From Lachnospiraceae bacterium (GTDB taxonomy: Bacteria; Bacillota; Clostridia; Lachnospirales; Lachnospiraceae): a stretch of DNA of 56,244 nucleotides. Shown in pieces: positions 24,466 to 34,292 of the stretch (position 1 is its first letter; the number at the start of each line of letters is the position of its first letter). The stretch covers positions 1 to 56,244 of the forward strand of contig JAFLSW010000013.1 in NCBI GenBank assembly GCA_022510725.1, read 5' to 3'. The translations under genes were made by a program, and so were the position numbers. The notes under the pieces were generated by a model, which searched no databases, was not told where the DNA came from, and saw only the letters and a program-made list of their open reading frames with translations.

Positions 24466-24795
24466 ATGGCAGAGAAAGATAAAAAGTTGCAAAGTGAAAC
24501 ACCGGGCTGCTGTCATGAAAAGTCCAAGGAGCGGTCTGATGAGGAATACAAAGATCTTTTAAACCGTTTAAACAGGATTGAAGGGCAGATCAGAGGCATT
24601 CGTGGCATGGTAGAGAGAGACGCTTATTGTGTGGATATTCTGACCCAGAGTGCGGCGGCCAGTGCGGCACTAAACAGCTTTAATAAGCTTCTTCTGACAA
24701 ATCATATTCATACCTGTGTGGCAGATGGCATACGCCGGGGGGATGATGAAGTGGTGGAAGAACTGGTCAATATGATGCAGAAGTTGATGAAATAA
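24466..24795 (+). CDS. csoR: Copper-sensing repressor CsoR
   Basis: The 109-residue all-helical repressor has the CsoR copper ligands with the right spacing: Cys55, His80 and Cys84 (DAYCVDIL and TNHIHTC). The helix RLNRIEGQIRGIRGMVE is the family hallmark. An N-terminal CCHEKS stretch adds two cysteines and a histidine that may bind extra metal. It binds the palindrome in its own promoter and is released by Cu(I). GAGGAAATAGG precedes ATG 24466. The copper pump follows 88 bases later, with an imperfect hairpin at 24807-24844 between. Confidence 0.93.
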   Translation: MAEKDKKLQSETPGCCHEKSKERSDEEYKDLLNRLNRIEGQIRGIRGMVERDAYCVDILTQSAAASAALNSFNKLLLTNHIHTCVADGIRRGDDEVVEELVNMMQKLMK

Positions 24796-24883
24796 AGGAT
24801 GAGGCAGCCATCGGACTATAGTGAGCATGGCTAATCCGAATGGCGATGTATGAAATTGTTATGATAACAGAAAGGAAACAAAG

Positions 24884-27436
24884 ATGGAACAATACAATGT
24901 AGTGGGTATGAGCTGCGCGGCATGCAGCGCCAGAATAGAAAAAGCAGTGGCGAATGTGCCGGGCGTGACCAGCGTATCGGTGAACCTTTTGACCAATTCC
25001 ATGGGTGTAGAAGGAACGGCAGAATCCGACAGCATCATTGAAGCGGTAGTCAATGCAGGCTATGGTGCTTCCTTAAAAAAATCCGGTTCGGCAAAGGATA
25101 AAACGCAAGGCAAGGGAGGAGAAGAGAATTCCCTGCAGGATAGAGAAACCCCTCTGATCAGGAAGCGTTTTATCGCATCCTTGATCTTTTTGCTTCCCCT
25201 TCTTTATGTGTCCATGGGGCATATGATGTGGGGGTGGCCGCTTCCGGAGCGGTTTGCATCCAATCATCTGGGGCAGGGCGTTTTCCAATTGCTCTTTACC
25301 GGGATCATCATGGTCATTAACCAGAAGTTTTTTATAAGCGGTATCAGAGGTCTCATTCATAAAGCGCCCAACATGGATACCTTGGTTTCTCTGGGGGCAG
25401 GAGCTTCCTTCCTTTATAGTACCTATGCCCTTTTTGCCATGACGGATGCCATGACTCATGCGGGACATGAAGCAGCCATGGCATATATGGACGAATTTTA
25501 CTTTGAGTCAGCTGCCACGATCCTGACCTTGATCACTTTGGGAAAAATGCTGGAATCCCACTCCAAAGGCAAAACGACAGATGCCTTAAAAAGCCTGATG
25601 AATCTGGCGCCCAAAACGGCAGTGGTGTTAAAAGACGGGCAGGAAGTGACTGTACCGGTTGAACAGGTGGAAAAGGGAGATCACTTTGTAGTGCGCCCCG
25701 GCGAGAGCATTCCTGTGGATGGCGTTGTCATAGAAGGAAACAGTGCCATTGATGAATCGGCCTTAACGGGGGAGAGCATTCCCGTGGATAAGGAGTCGGG
25801 AGATAAGGTATTTGCGGCTACTATCAATCAGTCCGGCTTCATACAATGTGAAGCAACGCGGGTCGGAGAGGATACCACTCTTTCCCAGATCATTCAGATG
25901 GTCAGTGATGCGGCAGCATCTAAGGCGCCCATTGCCAAAATCGCGGATAAGGTATCAGGGGTATTTGTTCCCATCGTAATAGGCATTGCCGCAGCTACTA
26001 TTGTGATCTGGCTTCTGGCAGGCTATGGGGTTGGTTTTGCATTGGCAAGAGGTATCTCCGTATTGGTGATCAGCTGTCCCTGCGCCCTGGGCCTGGCAAC
26101 GCCGGTTGCCATCATGGTGGGCAACGGCATGGGTGCCAAGAACAGTATCCTCTTTAAGACGGCGGTATCTCTGGAGGAAACCGGTAAGATCGATATTGTA
26201 GCTCTTGATAAAACGGGCACCATTACAGAGGGTGAGCCTAAGGTAACGGATATTGTGCCCGTAGGTAAAGATAAAAACGATCTTTTGCGCTTGGCATATG
26301 CCCTAGAGCAAAAAAGTGAACATCCTCTGGCAAAAGCCATTATTGCATATGGAAACGAGCAGGGGATCACATCAGAGGCGGCAGAGAATTTTGCGGCAGT
26401 TCCCGGAAACGGTTTGACAGGAAAAGTCAAAGGAAAACAGTTAGCAGGAGGCAACTATAACTTTATAAAGAGCAAGGTAAAAATACCCGTTAAGATGCAG
26501 AGACAGTCAGAAAAGCTTTCTGAAGAGGGAAAAACACCTTTGTTCTTTGCAAGAGAAGGCAAACTTTGCGGTATCATTGCCGTAGCGGACACCATTAAGG
26601 AAGACAGCAAGGAAGCGGTGGCACAGCTTAAAAAAATGGGCATCCGGGTGGTCATGTTGACCGGAGATAACCAGAGGACGGCAGATGCCATCGGTGCACA
26701 GGTTGGCGTGGACGAAGTGATTGCCGGCGTGCTGCCGGAAGGAAAGGAAGCCGTGATTGCAAAGTTGTCTGAAGGAGGCAATAAGGTTGCCATGGTAGGA
26801 GACGGTATTAACGATGCACCGGCCCTGACCCGCGCTCATATGGGAATTGCCATTGGAGCAGGAACAGATGTGGCCATTGATGCGGCGGATGTGGTACTGA
26901 TGAAAAGCAGCCTGTCCGATGTTCCCGGCGCCATCCGCTTAAGCCGGGCTACTTTGCGGAATATCTGCCAGAACTTATTCTGGGCATTTATTTACAATAT
27001 CATCGGTATTCCTTTGGCAGCAGGAATCTGGTATCCCATTTTCGGTCTGACTTTAAATCCCATGTTTGGGGCAGCAGCCATGAGCCTTAGCAGCTTCTGC
27101 GTGGTAACCAATGCATTGAGGTTAAATATGTTTGATCTAAGAAGTACAAAGAGAGATAAGCCGAAGCATAAGAAGAGCAGTAAAGTAGAAAATAATAAAA
27201 ATAAAGAAAAAAGAGAGGTAAAAACTATGACAAAAACAATGAAGATCAACGGAATGATGTGCGGACACTGTGAGGCAACCGTAAAGAAAAGCTTAGAGGC
27301 TCTGCCGGAAGTAGAGGAAGCCGTTGTCAGCCATGAGGCAGGAACGGCAGTCCTTACTCTTCGGTCAGATATATCAGATGAGGTTTTGATCAAAACCGTA
27401 CAAGACAAGGATTATGAAGTAGTTTCCGTAGACTGA
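24884..27436 (+). CDS. copA: Copper-exporting P1B-type ATPase CopA with a C-terminal CopZ-like domain
   Basis: The 850-residue pump starts with a heavy-metal-associated domain (Cys11, Cys14 in MSCAACSAR), then a His-rich loop, the membrane CPC motif (Cys398, Cys400), phosphorylation site Asp442 in DKTGTIT, the SEHPLAKA motif and the [10 protein letters not shown] hinge. After the last membrane helix a lysine/asparagine-rich linker leads to a second metal domain ([14 protein letters not shown]), equal to a complete CopZ chaperone. Most CopA proteins end before this point. The linker contains its own ribosome site and ATG at 27227. The 3' end overlaps the opposing MATE gene by 25 bases. Confidence 0.95.
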   Translation: MEQYNVVGMSCAACSARIEKAVANVPGVTSVSVNLLTNSMGVEGTAESDSIIEAVVNAGYGASLKKSGSAKDKTQGKGGEENSLQDRETPLIRKRFIASLIFLLPLLYVSMGHMMWGWPLPERFASNHLGQGVFQLLFTGIIMVINQKFFISGIRGLIHKAPNMDTLVSLGAGASFLYSTYALFAMTDAMTHAGHEAAMAYMDEFYFESAATILTLITLGKMLESHSKGKTTDALKSLMNLAPKTAVVLKDGQEVTVPVEQVEKGDHFVVRPGESIPVDGVVIEGNSAIDESALTGESIPVDKESGDKVFAATINQSGFIQCEATRVGEDTTLSQIIQMVSDAAASKAPIAKIADKVSGVFVPIVIGIAAATIVIWLLAGYGVGFALARGISVLVISCPCALGLATPVAIMVGNGMGAKNSILFKTAVSLEETGKIDIVALDKTGTITEGEPKVTDIVPVGKDKNDLLRLAYALEQKSEHPLAKAIIAYGNEQGITSEAAENFAAVPGNGLTGKVKGKQLAGGNYNFIKSKVKIPVKMQRQSEKLSEEGKTPLFFAREGKLCGIIAVADTIKEDSKEAVAQLKKMGIRVVMLTGDNQRTADAIGAQVGVDEVIAGVLPEGKEAVIAKLSEGGNKVAMVGDGINDAPALTRAHMGIAIGAGTDVAIDAADVVLMKSSLSDVPGAIRLSRATLRNICQNLFWAFIYNIIGIPLAAGIWYPIFGLTLNPMFGAAAMSLSSFCVVTNALRLNMFDLRSTKRDKPKHKKSSKVENNKNKEKREVKTMTKTMKINGMMCGHCEATVKKSLEALPEVEEAVVSHEAGTAVLTLRSDISDEVLIKTVQDKDYEVVSVD
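27212..27218 (+). promoter_or_regulatory. Internal ribosome-binding site inside copA
   Basis: AGAGAGG lies inside the copA coding sequence, 8 bases ahead of the in-frame ATG 27227 and within a purine-rich linker. It is as good as the sites at normal gene starts in this window. Confidence 0.55.
27227..27436 (+). CDS. Possible free CopZ made by internal initiation within copA
   Basis: From ATG 27227 the copA frame encodes 69 residues that form exactly one CopZ-length copper chaperone ([16 protein letters not shown] start, both metal cysteines present). An internal ribosome site precedes it. If used, one message would yield both the fused pump and a soluble chaperone. E. coli reaches the same end by frameshifting in copA. 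The sequence supports the possibility; actual use is inference. Confidence 0.45.
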   Translation: MTKTMKINGMMCGHCEATVKKSLEALPEVEEAVVSHEAGTAVLTLRSDISDEVLIKTVQDKDYEVVSVD

Positions 27437-28782
27437 TCAAAATCCTTAAAGTATTTTCGATAAGTAACGAAAAACAGAATCGCAGCCAAAGTGGTAGCCA
27501 TATAATCGGTTACCGGCTGGGCTGCTGCCAGCATCCTGGGTGTATTAAATACATGATCAAAGATCAGCAGGGTAGGGAGGAACAATAATCCCTGTCTGCT
27601 GACGGAAAGGATCAGGGAAGGCAATGCGGCTCCGGTGGACTGGATGGCATTGATCAAAACAAAGAGGATACCCAGAATGGGACCGGAATAAATATAGATC
27701 CTTGCAAAGGACATACCGTAAGTAAAAGCATCGGGATCCTCAAGGAAAGCTTTTACCAAAGGGCTGGCCCCGCAATAGCAGATCACGGTCATAACTGCGC
27801 TCATGCCAAAGGCCAGTGCCAGAGAAAATTTCAATACTGCGATATAACGCTGTCTGTTTCTGGCACCGAAGCAGTAGCCAAGGAGCGGTTGTACGCCGGT
27901 TCCCACACCGATCAAAAGCATAACTGCGATCATATTTACCTTCATGGCAACACCTAATCCTGCCACAGCCATATCTCCGTGGTGCTGCATCAGGTTGTTG
28001 ATGAGGATATTGGAAAGACTCATCAGGATGCTGTTTAAGGATGCAGGAATGCCGATGGCAAATACACCTGTTGCGATATTGTTCCGCACCCGATAATCCT
28101 TCGGGTGAATGGAAAGCATGGAGTTTTTGGACGCCAGATGGAAAATGTAAAATAAAGAAGCAACTACATTACCGATGACGGTGGCAATGGCAGCGCCTGC
28201 CACATTCCAATGAAAGCCCAGGATCATAACAGGGTCCAATACAATATTGACCAGATTACCAAAAATCATACCCATCATAGCAACCTGTGCCTTTCCTTCC
28301 GCACGGATAATATTACTGAAGGTATTGGAAACGATCAGAAAAGGGATACCCACAGCTACGATTCCCAAATACTGGGAGGCAAAATCTATGGTATCGTCGC
28401 TGGCTCCGATAATGCGGCAGATGGGCAGCAAAAAGATCCAGATGACCACCATGGAGATCAGGCCGATTACCAGTCCGCTCCAGAAACAGAAGGCGGAGGT
28501 GTTTTTTGCCTTATCCCCTTTTCCTTCTCCCAGCATACGGGAGATCAGGGATGTACCACCGATACCGAATAACATACCGATTGCCATAAAAAGTAAAAAG
28601 GCAGGGGTTGCCACGGAAACGGCAGCTACCATATATGCATTTTTTGTCTGTCCGATAAAGAAAGTGTCCGCAAGGTTATAGACCAACACCATGATCATAC
28701 TGATGATGGAGGGGATCACATTGCTCATAACCGCTTTGGGGACAGGGGCATCTCTAAATATTTCTGTTGTTTTATCCTGCAT
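27412..28782 (-). CDS. MATE family efflux transporter (first)
   Basis: The 456-residue protein has twelve predicted membrane helices and the MATE start pattern [23 protein letters not shown] (pieces: [16 protein letters not shown]). The ATG at 28782 follows GGAGAA; a TTG at 28788 is a poorer choice. MATE pumps expel cationic drugs or metabolites using Na+ or H+. The gene is transcribed with the MarR regulator just upstream on the same strand (3 bases between them), so the pump is probably induced when the MarR protein binds a ligand. Its stop lies inside the end of copA. Confidence 0.9.
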   Translation of the reverse strand: MQDKTTEIFRDAPVPKAVMSNVIPSIISMIMVLVYNLADTFFIGQTKNAYMVAAVSVATPAFLLFMAIGMLFGIGGTSLISRMLGEGKGDKAKNTSAFCFWSGLVIGLISMVVIWIFLLPICRIIGASDDTIDFASQYLGIVAVGIPFLIVSNTFSNIIRAEGKAQVAMMGMIFGNLVNIVLDPVMILGFHWNVAGAAIATVIGNVVASLFYIFHLASKNSMLSIHPKDYRVRNNIATGVFAIGIPASLNSILMSLSNILINNLMQHHGDMAVAGLGVAMKVNMIAVMLLIGVGTGVQPLLGYCFGARNRQRYIAVLKFSLALAFGMSAVMTVICYCGASPLVKAFLEDPDAFTYGMSFARIYIYSGPILGILFVLINAIQSTGAALPSLILSVSRQGLLFLPTLLIFDHVFNTPRMLAAAQPVTDYMATTLAAILFFVTYRKYFKDFDQSTETTS

Positions 28783-28784
28783 GA

Positions 28785-29231
28785 TCAATTCTCCTTTTTC
28801 TGATTACATTCTAAATCCTGTAAATTGTCGTATATTTTACTTAACAGAGCAGTTAACTGTTTTTGTTCTTCCGTTGTAATGTTTTGAAGCATCTGCTCAT
28901 TTACATGTGCCAATCCCTGATGAAAATGATCCATAAGGGAAAGACTCTTTTCTGTAAGACAGATGTTTTTAAATCGGGGATTCCGCTTTGTGGGCTCTTT
29001 TCGGATATATTCCTTTTCCTCCAGTATCTTTAACACATGAATGGCGCTGGTGTGTTTGATGTCGAAATGAGCCGCAATATGACTGAGGGTGGTTTCCTCA
29101 TCCGGCCTGTCGTATAGGTAGTTCAGCAGATCAAACTGGGTGCCGGTCAGGCCCAATTCCTTCAAAGCCCGGTTTCTGCCGCTTTCCAGCCTGTTGCTGA
29201 TCTTTTTGAACTGAAGTCCGATCTTTTCCAT
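28785..29231 (-). CDS. MarR-family transcriptional regulator
   Basis: The 148-residue winged-helix protein shows LGLTGTQFDLLNYLYDRP, HIAAHFDIKHTSAIHVLKILEEKEYI and the wing RNPRFKNICLT. I start it at ATG 29231 behind GAAGG; a longer frame reaches 29261 but has no site and would run into the operator. A perfect 14-base palindrome lies at 29265-29278. It probably represses itself and the MATE pump that follows, and may also affect the second MATE gene transcribed away at 29395. Confidence 0.9.
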   Translation of the reverse strand: MEKIGLQFKKISNRLESGRNRALKELGLTGTQFDLLNYLYDRPDEETTLSHIAAHFDIKHTSAIHVLKILEEKEYIRKEPTKRNPRFKNICLTEKSLSLMDHFHQGLAHVNEQMLQNITTEEQKQLTALLSKIYDNLQDLECNQKKEN

Positions 29232-29264
29232 GGCATTGCCTTCTTTTTTTAAATATGTCATAAT

Positions 29265-29278
29265 TGTAGCATGCTACA
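29265..29278. promoter_or_regulatory. Palindromic operator between the MarR-MATE operon and the divergent MATE gene
   Basis: TGTAGCATGCTACA is a perfect 14-base palindrome immediately upstream of the MarR start. Its place between divergent genes fits autorepression by MarR and possibly control of the divergent pump. Confidence 0.65.
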
Positions 29279-29394
29279 TGCCACAATCATACATGATACA
29301 GAAGAATGAAAAAAATTGCAAGACCCTTTTACCAAATTTCAAAAAAGTGATATGCTATATAAGTTGATAATAAGTCATAACAGGAGTTAAAGCC

Positions 29395-30870
29395 ATGAGC
29401 GGTGCAGTAAACAGAAATGCCTTAGGAGAAGAAAAAATCAACAAACTGCTGATGCAGTTTGCCATTCCCAGCATTATTTCCATGCTGGTAGGTTCCTTAT
29501 ATAATATTGTGGACCAGTTTTTTATCGGGCAAAGCATCGGAGAGCTGGGCAATGCGGCAACCAATATTTCTTTCCCCTTGTCCATTTCCTGTATTGCCAT
29601 CGGCCTGCTTTTTGGCATAGGCGGTTCCTCTTCCTTTAATCTTTCCATGGGAAAGGGAGAAAAAGACAAAGCGGTCTACTATATGGGCAATGCCTTAGTC
29701 ATGCTCTTTAGCTGTGGTCTGGTGCTTTGCCTCTTTACCCAGTTATTCTTAAAGCAGTTGATGCAGTTTTTCGGTTCTCCCGATGATGTATTGCAGTATG
29801 CCATGACCTATACAAGAATCGTATCCTTTGGTTTTCCTTTTGTGATCTTTGCCACAGGGGGCGGTCATTTGATCCGTGCAGACGGCAGTCCCCGGATGAC
29901 CATGGCATGCAATCTGTCCGGCGCTATTATCAACACCATATTGGATGCCTTATTTGTATTCGGATTTAAAATGGGAATGGCAGGAGCGGCACTTGCTACC
30001 GTCATCGGTCAGGTCCTATCCGCATCCTTAGCCTTTTCTTATCTGCGTCATTGTAAATCCGTTACCATACAAAAGGAGCATTTAAAAGTACAAAAGGAAT
30101 ATGTGCTGCGGATCATGTCCTTGGGAGCGGCACCCTGCAGCAATCAGCTTTCCATGATGATCGTGCAGATCGTCATGAATAAATCCCTGAAATACTACGG
30201 AAATCTTTCCCAGTACGGCGAAGCTATTCCCATAGCCTGCGCGGGGATCATTACCAAGGTAAATCAGGTCTTTATGTCCTTTGTCATCGGTATCTCTCAG
30301 GGCTTACAGCCCTTGGTCAGCTTTAACTATGGCGCGGCAAAATACGAGCGGGTAAAAACGGCTTATAAGCGGGCTGTTTTTTGCGGTTTCCTGTTATCTT
30401 TTGTTGCCTTTTTGCTGTTTCAGCTGGTGCCCCGACAGATCATTGCCATATTCGGAAAGGGCTCGGATGCCTATTTCCGTTTTGCCATCAATTATTTTAG
30501 GATATACCTGTTCTTTACCTTTATTAATTTCCTGCAGCCCATTAGTTCTAACTTCTTTACGGCTATCGGAAAACCAAAAAGAGGTATGTTCCTTGCCCTG
30601 ACCAGGCAGATCATTCTGCTGCTGCCCCTTATCCTGATCTTTCCTCTTTTTGCCGGGATCGACGGTATTATGTATGCGGGACCGGTAGCAGACGGAACAG
30701 CGGGTGCCATTGCCGCTTTTATGGTCTTTAAAGAACTAAGACGACCGGAATACATGACGGGAAAGCCGGTAAAAATGACGGAAGAAATAAAAGAGAAAGC
30801 AATCGAAGCAAAAGAAGAAATAGAAAAAGAGATAGAAAAAGAGATAGAAAAAGAGACAGAGCATGAGTAA
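29395..30870 (+). CDS. MATE family efflux transporter (second)
   Basis: The 491-residue protein belongs to the same superfamily as the pump at 27412 but is a distinct sequence (FAIPSIISMLVGSLYNIVDQFFIGQ pattern, pieces PSIISML and NIVDQFFIGQ; later FGIGGSSSFNLSMGKG). Twelve membrane segments are expected. CAGGAG precedes ATG 29395. After the last helix comes an unusual cytoplasmic tail of about 35 residues, nearly all Glu/Lys/Ile, caused partly by a 12-base tandem repeat. The stop overlaps the next gene by 8 bases, so pump and rRNA methyltransferase are cotranscribed. Confidence 0.9.
   Translation: MSGAVNRNALGEEKINKLLMQFAIPSIISMLVGSLYNIVDQFFIGQSIGELGNAATNISFPLSISCIAIGLLFGIGGSSSFNLSMGKGEKDKAVYYMGNALVMLFSCGLVLCLFTQLFLKQLMQFFGSPDDVLQYAMTYTRIVSFGFPFVIFATGGGHLIRADGSPRMTMACNLSGAIINTILDALFVFGFKMGMAGAALATVIGQVLSASLAFSYLRHCKSVTIQKEHLKVQKEYVLRIMSLGAAPCSNQLSMMIVQIVMNKSLKYYGNLSQYGEAIPIACAGIITKVNQVFMSFVIGISQGLQPLVSFNYGAAKYERVKTAYKRAVFCGFLLSFVAFLLFQLVPRQIIAIFGKGSDAYFRFAINYFRIYLFFTFINFLQPISSNFFTAIGKPKRGMFLALTRQIILLLPLILIFPLFAGIDGIMYAGPVADGTAGAIAAFMVFKELRRPEYMTGKPVKMTEEIKEKAIEAKEEIEKEIEKEIEKETEHE
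30821..30856 (+). repeat. Three tandem 12-base repeats in the MATE tail
   Basis: TAGAAAAAGAGA occurs three times in a row at 30821, 30833 and 30845, encoding EIEK steps. Changes in copy number would keep the frame and only alter tail length. Confidence 0.8.
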
Positions 30871-32056
30871 ACAAGTTGTAAAAGAGAAAAGCAAAGAAAA
30901 CCCCATAGGATGTACATTAGATTGCAGCGTGGTAAAAAAATGCGGCAGCTGTAGCTATGGAAAAGAAACCTATGAAGAACAGCTTCGGGACAAACAAAAG
31001 ATGGTAAATGTGAATCTGAACGGTTTTTGCCGTCCCGAAAAGATCATCGGCATGGAAGATCCTTTTCACTATCGGAATAAGGTACATGCTGTCTTTGCCT
31101 ATCGAAAAGGAAAGATCATTTCCGGTACATATCAGGAAGGAACCCACGATGTGGTTTTTGTAGAGCAGTGTCGGATAGAGGATGAAACAGCGGATCGGAT
31201 CATTGCTACTCTGCGGGACCTGCTGCGCTCCTTTAAGATCAAGACCTATGATGAGGATACCGGATATGGACTCTTTCGCCATGCCCTGATCCGGGTGGGA
31301 AAAGCAACGGGACAGGTTATGGTTGTATTGGTACTCAGCACGCCTATCCTTCCTTCCAAGAACAACTTCGTCAAGGCGCTGCGGAACAAACATCCTGAGA
31401 TCACTACGGTTGTTCTCAATGTAAATAATAAAAAAACCAGCATGATCTTAGGAGAAAAAGAAACGGTGCTCTATGGGAAAGGGTATATCGAGGACGAGCT
31501 TTGCGGCATACGCTTCCGCATTTCTTCTAAATCCTTTTATCAGGTGAATCATGTTCAGACAGAGGTGCTTTATGGGAAGGCCATGGAGTATGCAGGGCTG
31601 ACGGGAAAAGAACGGTTAGTTGACGCTTACTGTGGAATAGGAACCATCGGACTGATCGCAGCAAAGGACGCAGGGGAAGTGATCTCCGTAGAATTAAATC
31701 CGGATGCGGTAAGGGATGCCATCCATAATGCCAAGGCAAATAAAATAAAGAATGTGCGTTTTTATGAAAACGATGCGGGCAGATTTATGACCCAGATGGC
31801 GGAGGCAGGAGAAAAGGTGGATGTGCTTTTTATGGATCCGCCCAGGGCCGGCAGTGACGAAGCCTTCCTTGGCAGTGCGGTAACATTATCTCCCAAGCGG
31901 ATCGTCTATATTTCCTGTAATCCGGTCACCTTGGGAAGGGATCTGAAATTCCTGACCAAGAACGGATACCGTGTGGAAAAAGCTCAGCCGGTGGATATGT
32001 TTCCGTGGGTGGAGCATGTTGAGTGCGTTTGTTTGTTGTCCAAACTAAATGCCTGA
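30863..32056 (+). CDS. rlmD: 23S rRNA (uracil-C5)-methyltransferase, RlmD/RumA family
   Basis: The 397-residue enzyme starts with the iron-sulphur cysteines Cys17, Cys21, Cys27 and Cys30 (CTLDCSVVKKCGSC). It lacks the usual leading TRAM domain, as do several Firmicutes members. The SAM pocket DAYCGIGTIGL, the DPPRAG motif and catalytic Cys352 in YISCNPVTL are intact. It makes m5U in 23S rRNA, cytosolic. Which site (747 or 1939 in E. coli numbering) cannot be told. The ATG overlaps the MATE stop by 8 bases. Confidence 0.9.
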   Translation: MSKQVVKEKSKENPIGCTLDCSVVKKCGSCSYGKETYEEQLRDKQKMVNVNLNGFCRPEKIIGMEDPFHYRNKVHAVFAYRKGKIISGTYQEGTHDVVFVEQCRIEDETADRIIATLRDLLRSFKIKTYDEDTGYGLFRHALIRVGKATGQVMVVLVLSTPILPSKNNFVKALRNKHPEITTVVLNVNNKKTSMILGEKETVLYGKGYIEDELCGIRFRISSKSFYQVNHVQTEVLYGKAMEYAGLTGKERLVDAYCGIGTIGLIAAKDAGEVISVELNPDAVRDAIHNAKANKIKNVRFYENDAGRFMTQMAEAGEKVDVLFMDPPRAGSDEAFLGSAVTLSPKRIVYISCNPVTLGRDLKFLTKNGYRVEKAQPVDMFPWVEHVECVCLLSKLNA

Positions 32057-32103
32057 CATTATAGAAGATGAAACAAAAGCAGGATAAAGAGGGAGGTGTG
32101 TCC

Positions 32104-32808
32104 GTGAAGGAGATAGAAAAACCAAAGAAAAAGAACCGGATCAAGAAGATCTTATTGACGGTCATTGCTTCCTTAGCTGCTCTCTTTGCACTTGTCTGGT
32201 TGTATAAATTCATCGTATTAAGCTTTGCAACAGTGGTAATCCGATATAGCTTTACCGGTTTGGAAAATATGTTTCATGCCCCCTATGAATACTATGCGGT
32301 GGCAGGACCTTTTCACGCAAAGATATCAAAGGCCATGGTGGAAACATGGTATCCGAATTGTGATATGGAAAAGAGCATCTATGACGACGAAGAAAACCAA
32401 TATTATTTTGTACAGCTGCAATATTCCAGAGACGGAAAGCCAAAATATGATGAAGATACCATCCCCTTATCTCATGACAGGGAATATGTTCTCACCTACA
32501 ATAAATGGGTAAGAAAGAGTAAAGACATGTCGGAAAAAGCACAGCAGACAGCTTTGCAGGCCATAGAACAGCTTTATGATTTCGACAAAGGCTTTTCCAA
32601 AGATCAGGAGGATCCATGGATCTGGAATAGTGGGAATTACTACGGCTTGGAGAGTTTTATACTGATCACCCATGGGGATGCGGAGGACAGATGTGTTTTG
32701 AACACAAGCGCGGAAGATGCGATCTATACCTTTGATAATGGGCACTTGGTTAAGATCATGAAGGTTCCGAATGGAGGAAGCTGGGATTACGCTTATTTTG
32801 TTGACTGA
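32104..32808 (+). CDS. Membrane-anchored protein of unknown function
   Basis: The 234-residue protein is set at GTG 32104, seven to eight bases after GGGAGG; an ATG at 32068 is in frame but has a weak site. A basic KPKKKNRIKKI stretch is followed by one membrane helix (about 15-40) and an extracytoplasmic domain of about 190 residues rich in Tyr and Trp (AHEYYAV-like and NKWVRKSKD). The topology is an N-terminal anchor. I do not recognise a family. It lies 56 bases ahead of the leucine-rich-repeat gene; the two may form an operon. Confidence 0.65.
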   Translation: MKEIEKPKKKNRIKKILLTVIASLAALFALVWLYKFIVLSFATVVIRYSFTGLENMFHAPYEYYAVAGPFHAKISKAMVETWYPNCDMEKSIYDDEENQYYFVQLQYSRDGKPKYDEDTIPLSHDREYVLTYNKWVRKSKDMSEKAQQTALQAIEQLYDFDKGFSKDQEDPWIWNSGNYYGLESFILITHGDAEDRCVLNTSAEDAIYTFDNGHLVKIMKVPNGGSWDYAYFVD

Positions 32809-32864
32809 AAAAAATGAGATTGAAAAGTACAAGGGGCGGTCCACCGTTTCCGGAGAGGAGAAAT

Positions 32865-34172
32865 ATGTTGAAGTACAAAAAGCCTGCATTCTGGATCATA
32901 CTTGCGGCAATAGTGATCTGTATTGTTGTGGCAGTGTGCTTCCTTACTAATTCTAAAACAGAGGAAGAACTTTCTATAGCTGAAGCAGATGACGAGATAG
33001 AGGAGTCAGAGCCTCCCATATCCGATGAAGCTGATGAGACCTCCGAGGCGGAGTCTGTAACATCCGTTGCAGCTGATGAGAATCAGAGAATAGTCGGAAG
33101 TAAATTTGTATATCGCTATAATAAGGAATTGGGTGGCATTGTTATAACAAAGTATCTTGGAGAAGATGAAGCTGTTATTATTCCCAAAACTTTTGGTGAC
33201 AGACCGATAGTTGAAGTTGGGTACGGCGCATTTAGTGGAAAGGATAATGTTACAAGCATCACAATTCCCGATGGTGTTATTTCTATTGCTGCTTTGGCGT
33301 TTAAATATTGTGAAAACCTTACAGATATTACAATTCCCGGCAGTGTAACAAGTATTGGCGATGCTGCCTTTCATGATTGTCCCAACCTTAAAAAGGTTAC
33401 GATCTCGGATGGGGTAATGAGAATTAGTTCTTATGCTTTTCAAGGATGTACCGGTCTGGAAAGTATCGAGCTTCCCGACAGTGTTATTTTTATTGGGCAT
33501 GATGCGTTTGATGGCTGTGATAAGCTTAGGGTAACTTATAAAGGACAAACATATAACGCTTCTGACTTTGATGATCTGTATAGTTTGTTTGGATATATGA
33601 GAGAACAAACGGCGGATGTAGAGAGTGATGCGGAACAAGCCGCCAGAGCCGCTTATACTGCCTTTCTTTCAGGTGATGTGTCCATGGTGGATGATGCTAA
33701 ATTAAAACAGAGTTGGGTGGATTTTTATTTGCCAAACAGCGAACTGGAGTATACTTTTTTGGATTTGGACGGTGATGGAGTAAGCGAATTGCTTGTTCAA
33801 TGGGTTGATGACCCCGGAAGTATGAATGCTACATTCCATTATAGTGACGGCAAACTGTTTTACTGGAATTTTGATACGGTGGAGATGACCAGTTGGGAAT
33901 CTCCGCTCCAAAATGGGATTATGGTGTATCAATATCATTACGGCGGCAGCAGTACCTGGAGCGGATTTCGTTATCTGTCTAACGGAGAGGCGGAGCATCT
34001 CTTTAGCTTTTTTGCTCGTTATGAAGTGTGGTTTGATGACGATACATCCAAGGTTCCGTACTATGAGGTGGATAGAGTCGAGGTGGACCAGGAGACATTT
34101 GACAGAGAATTTAAGAAGCGGATCACAGATCAAGAGCTGGAGCGTTCGGCCTGGACACCGCTTCCTCAATGA
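32865..34172 (+). CDS. Membrane-anchored BspA-type leucine-rich-repeat protein
   Basis: The 435-residue protein starts at ATG 32865 after GGAGAGGAG. A membrane helix at about 7-29 (KKPAFWIILAAIVICIVV) is followed by an acidic linker and at least four LRR_5-type repeats (SITIPDGVISIAALAFKYC, DITIPGSVTSIGDAAFHDC, KVTISDGVMRISSYAFQGC, SIELPDSVIFIGHDAF). A C-terminal part of about 190 residues has aspartate-rich loops (LDLDGDGVSELL). Such repeats serve adhesion or ligand binding outside the cell. The N-terminal helix resembles the fourth helix of M56 sensors, hinting at domain reuse. Confidence 0.82.
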   Translation: MLKYKKPAFWIILAAIVICIVVAVCFLTNSKTEEELSIAEADDEIEESEPPISDEADETSEAESVTSVAADENQRIVGSKFVYRYNKELGGIVITKYLGEDEAVIIPKTFGDRPIVEVGYGAFSGKDNVTSITIPDGVISIAALAFKYCENLTDITIPGSVTSIGDAAFHDCPNLKKVTISDGVMRISSYAFQGCTGLESIELPDSVIFIGHDAFDGCDKLRVTYKGQTYNASDFDDLYSLFGYMREQTADVESDAEQAARAAYTAFLSGDVSMVDDAKLKQSWVDFYLPNSELEYTFLDLDGDGVSELLVQWVDDPGSMNATFHYSDGKLFYWNFDTVEMTSWESPLQNGIMVYQYHYGGSSTWSGFRYLSNGEAEHLFSFFARYEVWFDDDTSKVPYYEVDRVEVDQETFDREFKKRITDQELERSAWTPLPQ

Positions 34173-34292
34173 AAATAAAAGCGGGAAGGGGAAAAGGTCA
34201 TTGCGGTTTTAAAGCAGCCATAGTAAAATAAAACATAGGTCGGCATATCGGCCCAAGCAGATCAAAAATAGGTTGGAAGAGGGAAACACAAG

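Noticed and set aside
24807-24844. Hairpin between csoR and copA as a terminator
   Set aside because: The stem has a bulge and no T run follows; the two genes are most simply read as one copper-controlled transcript.
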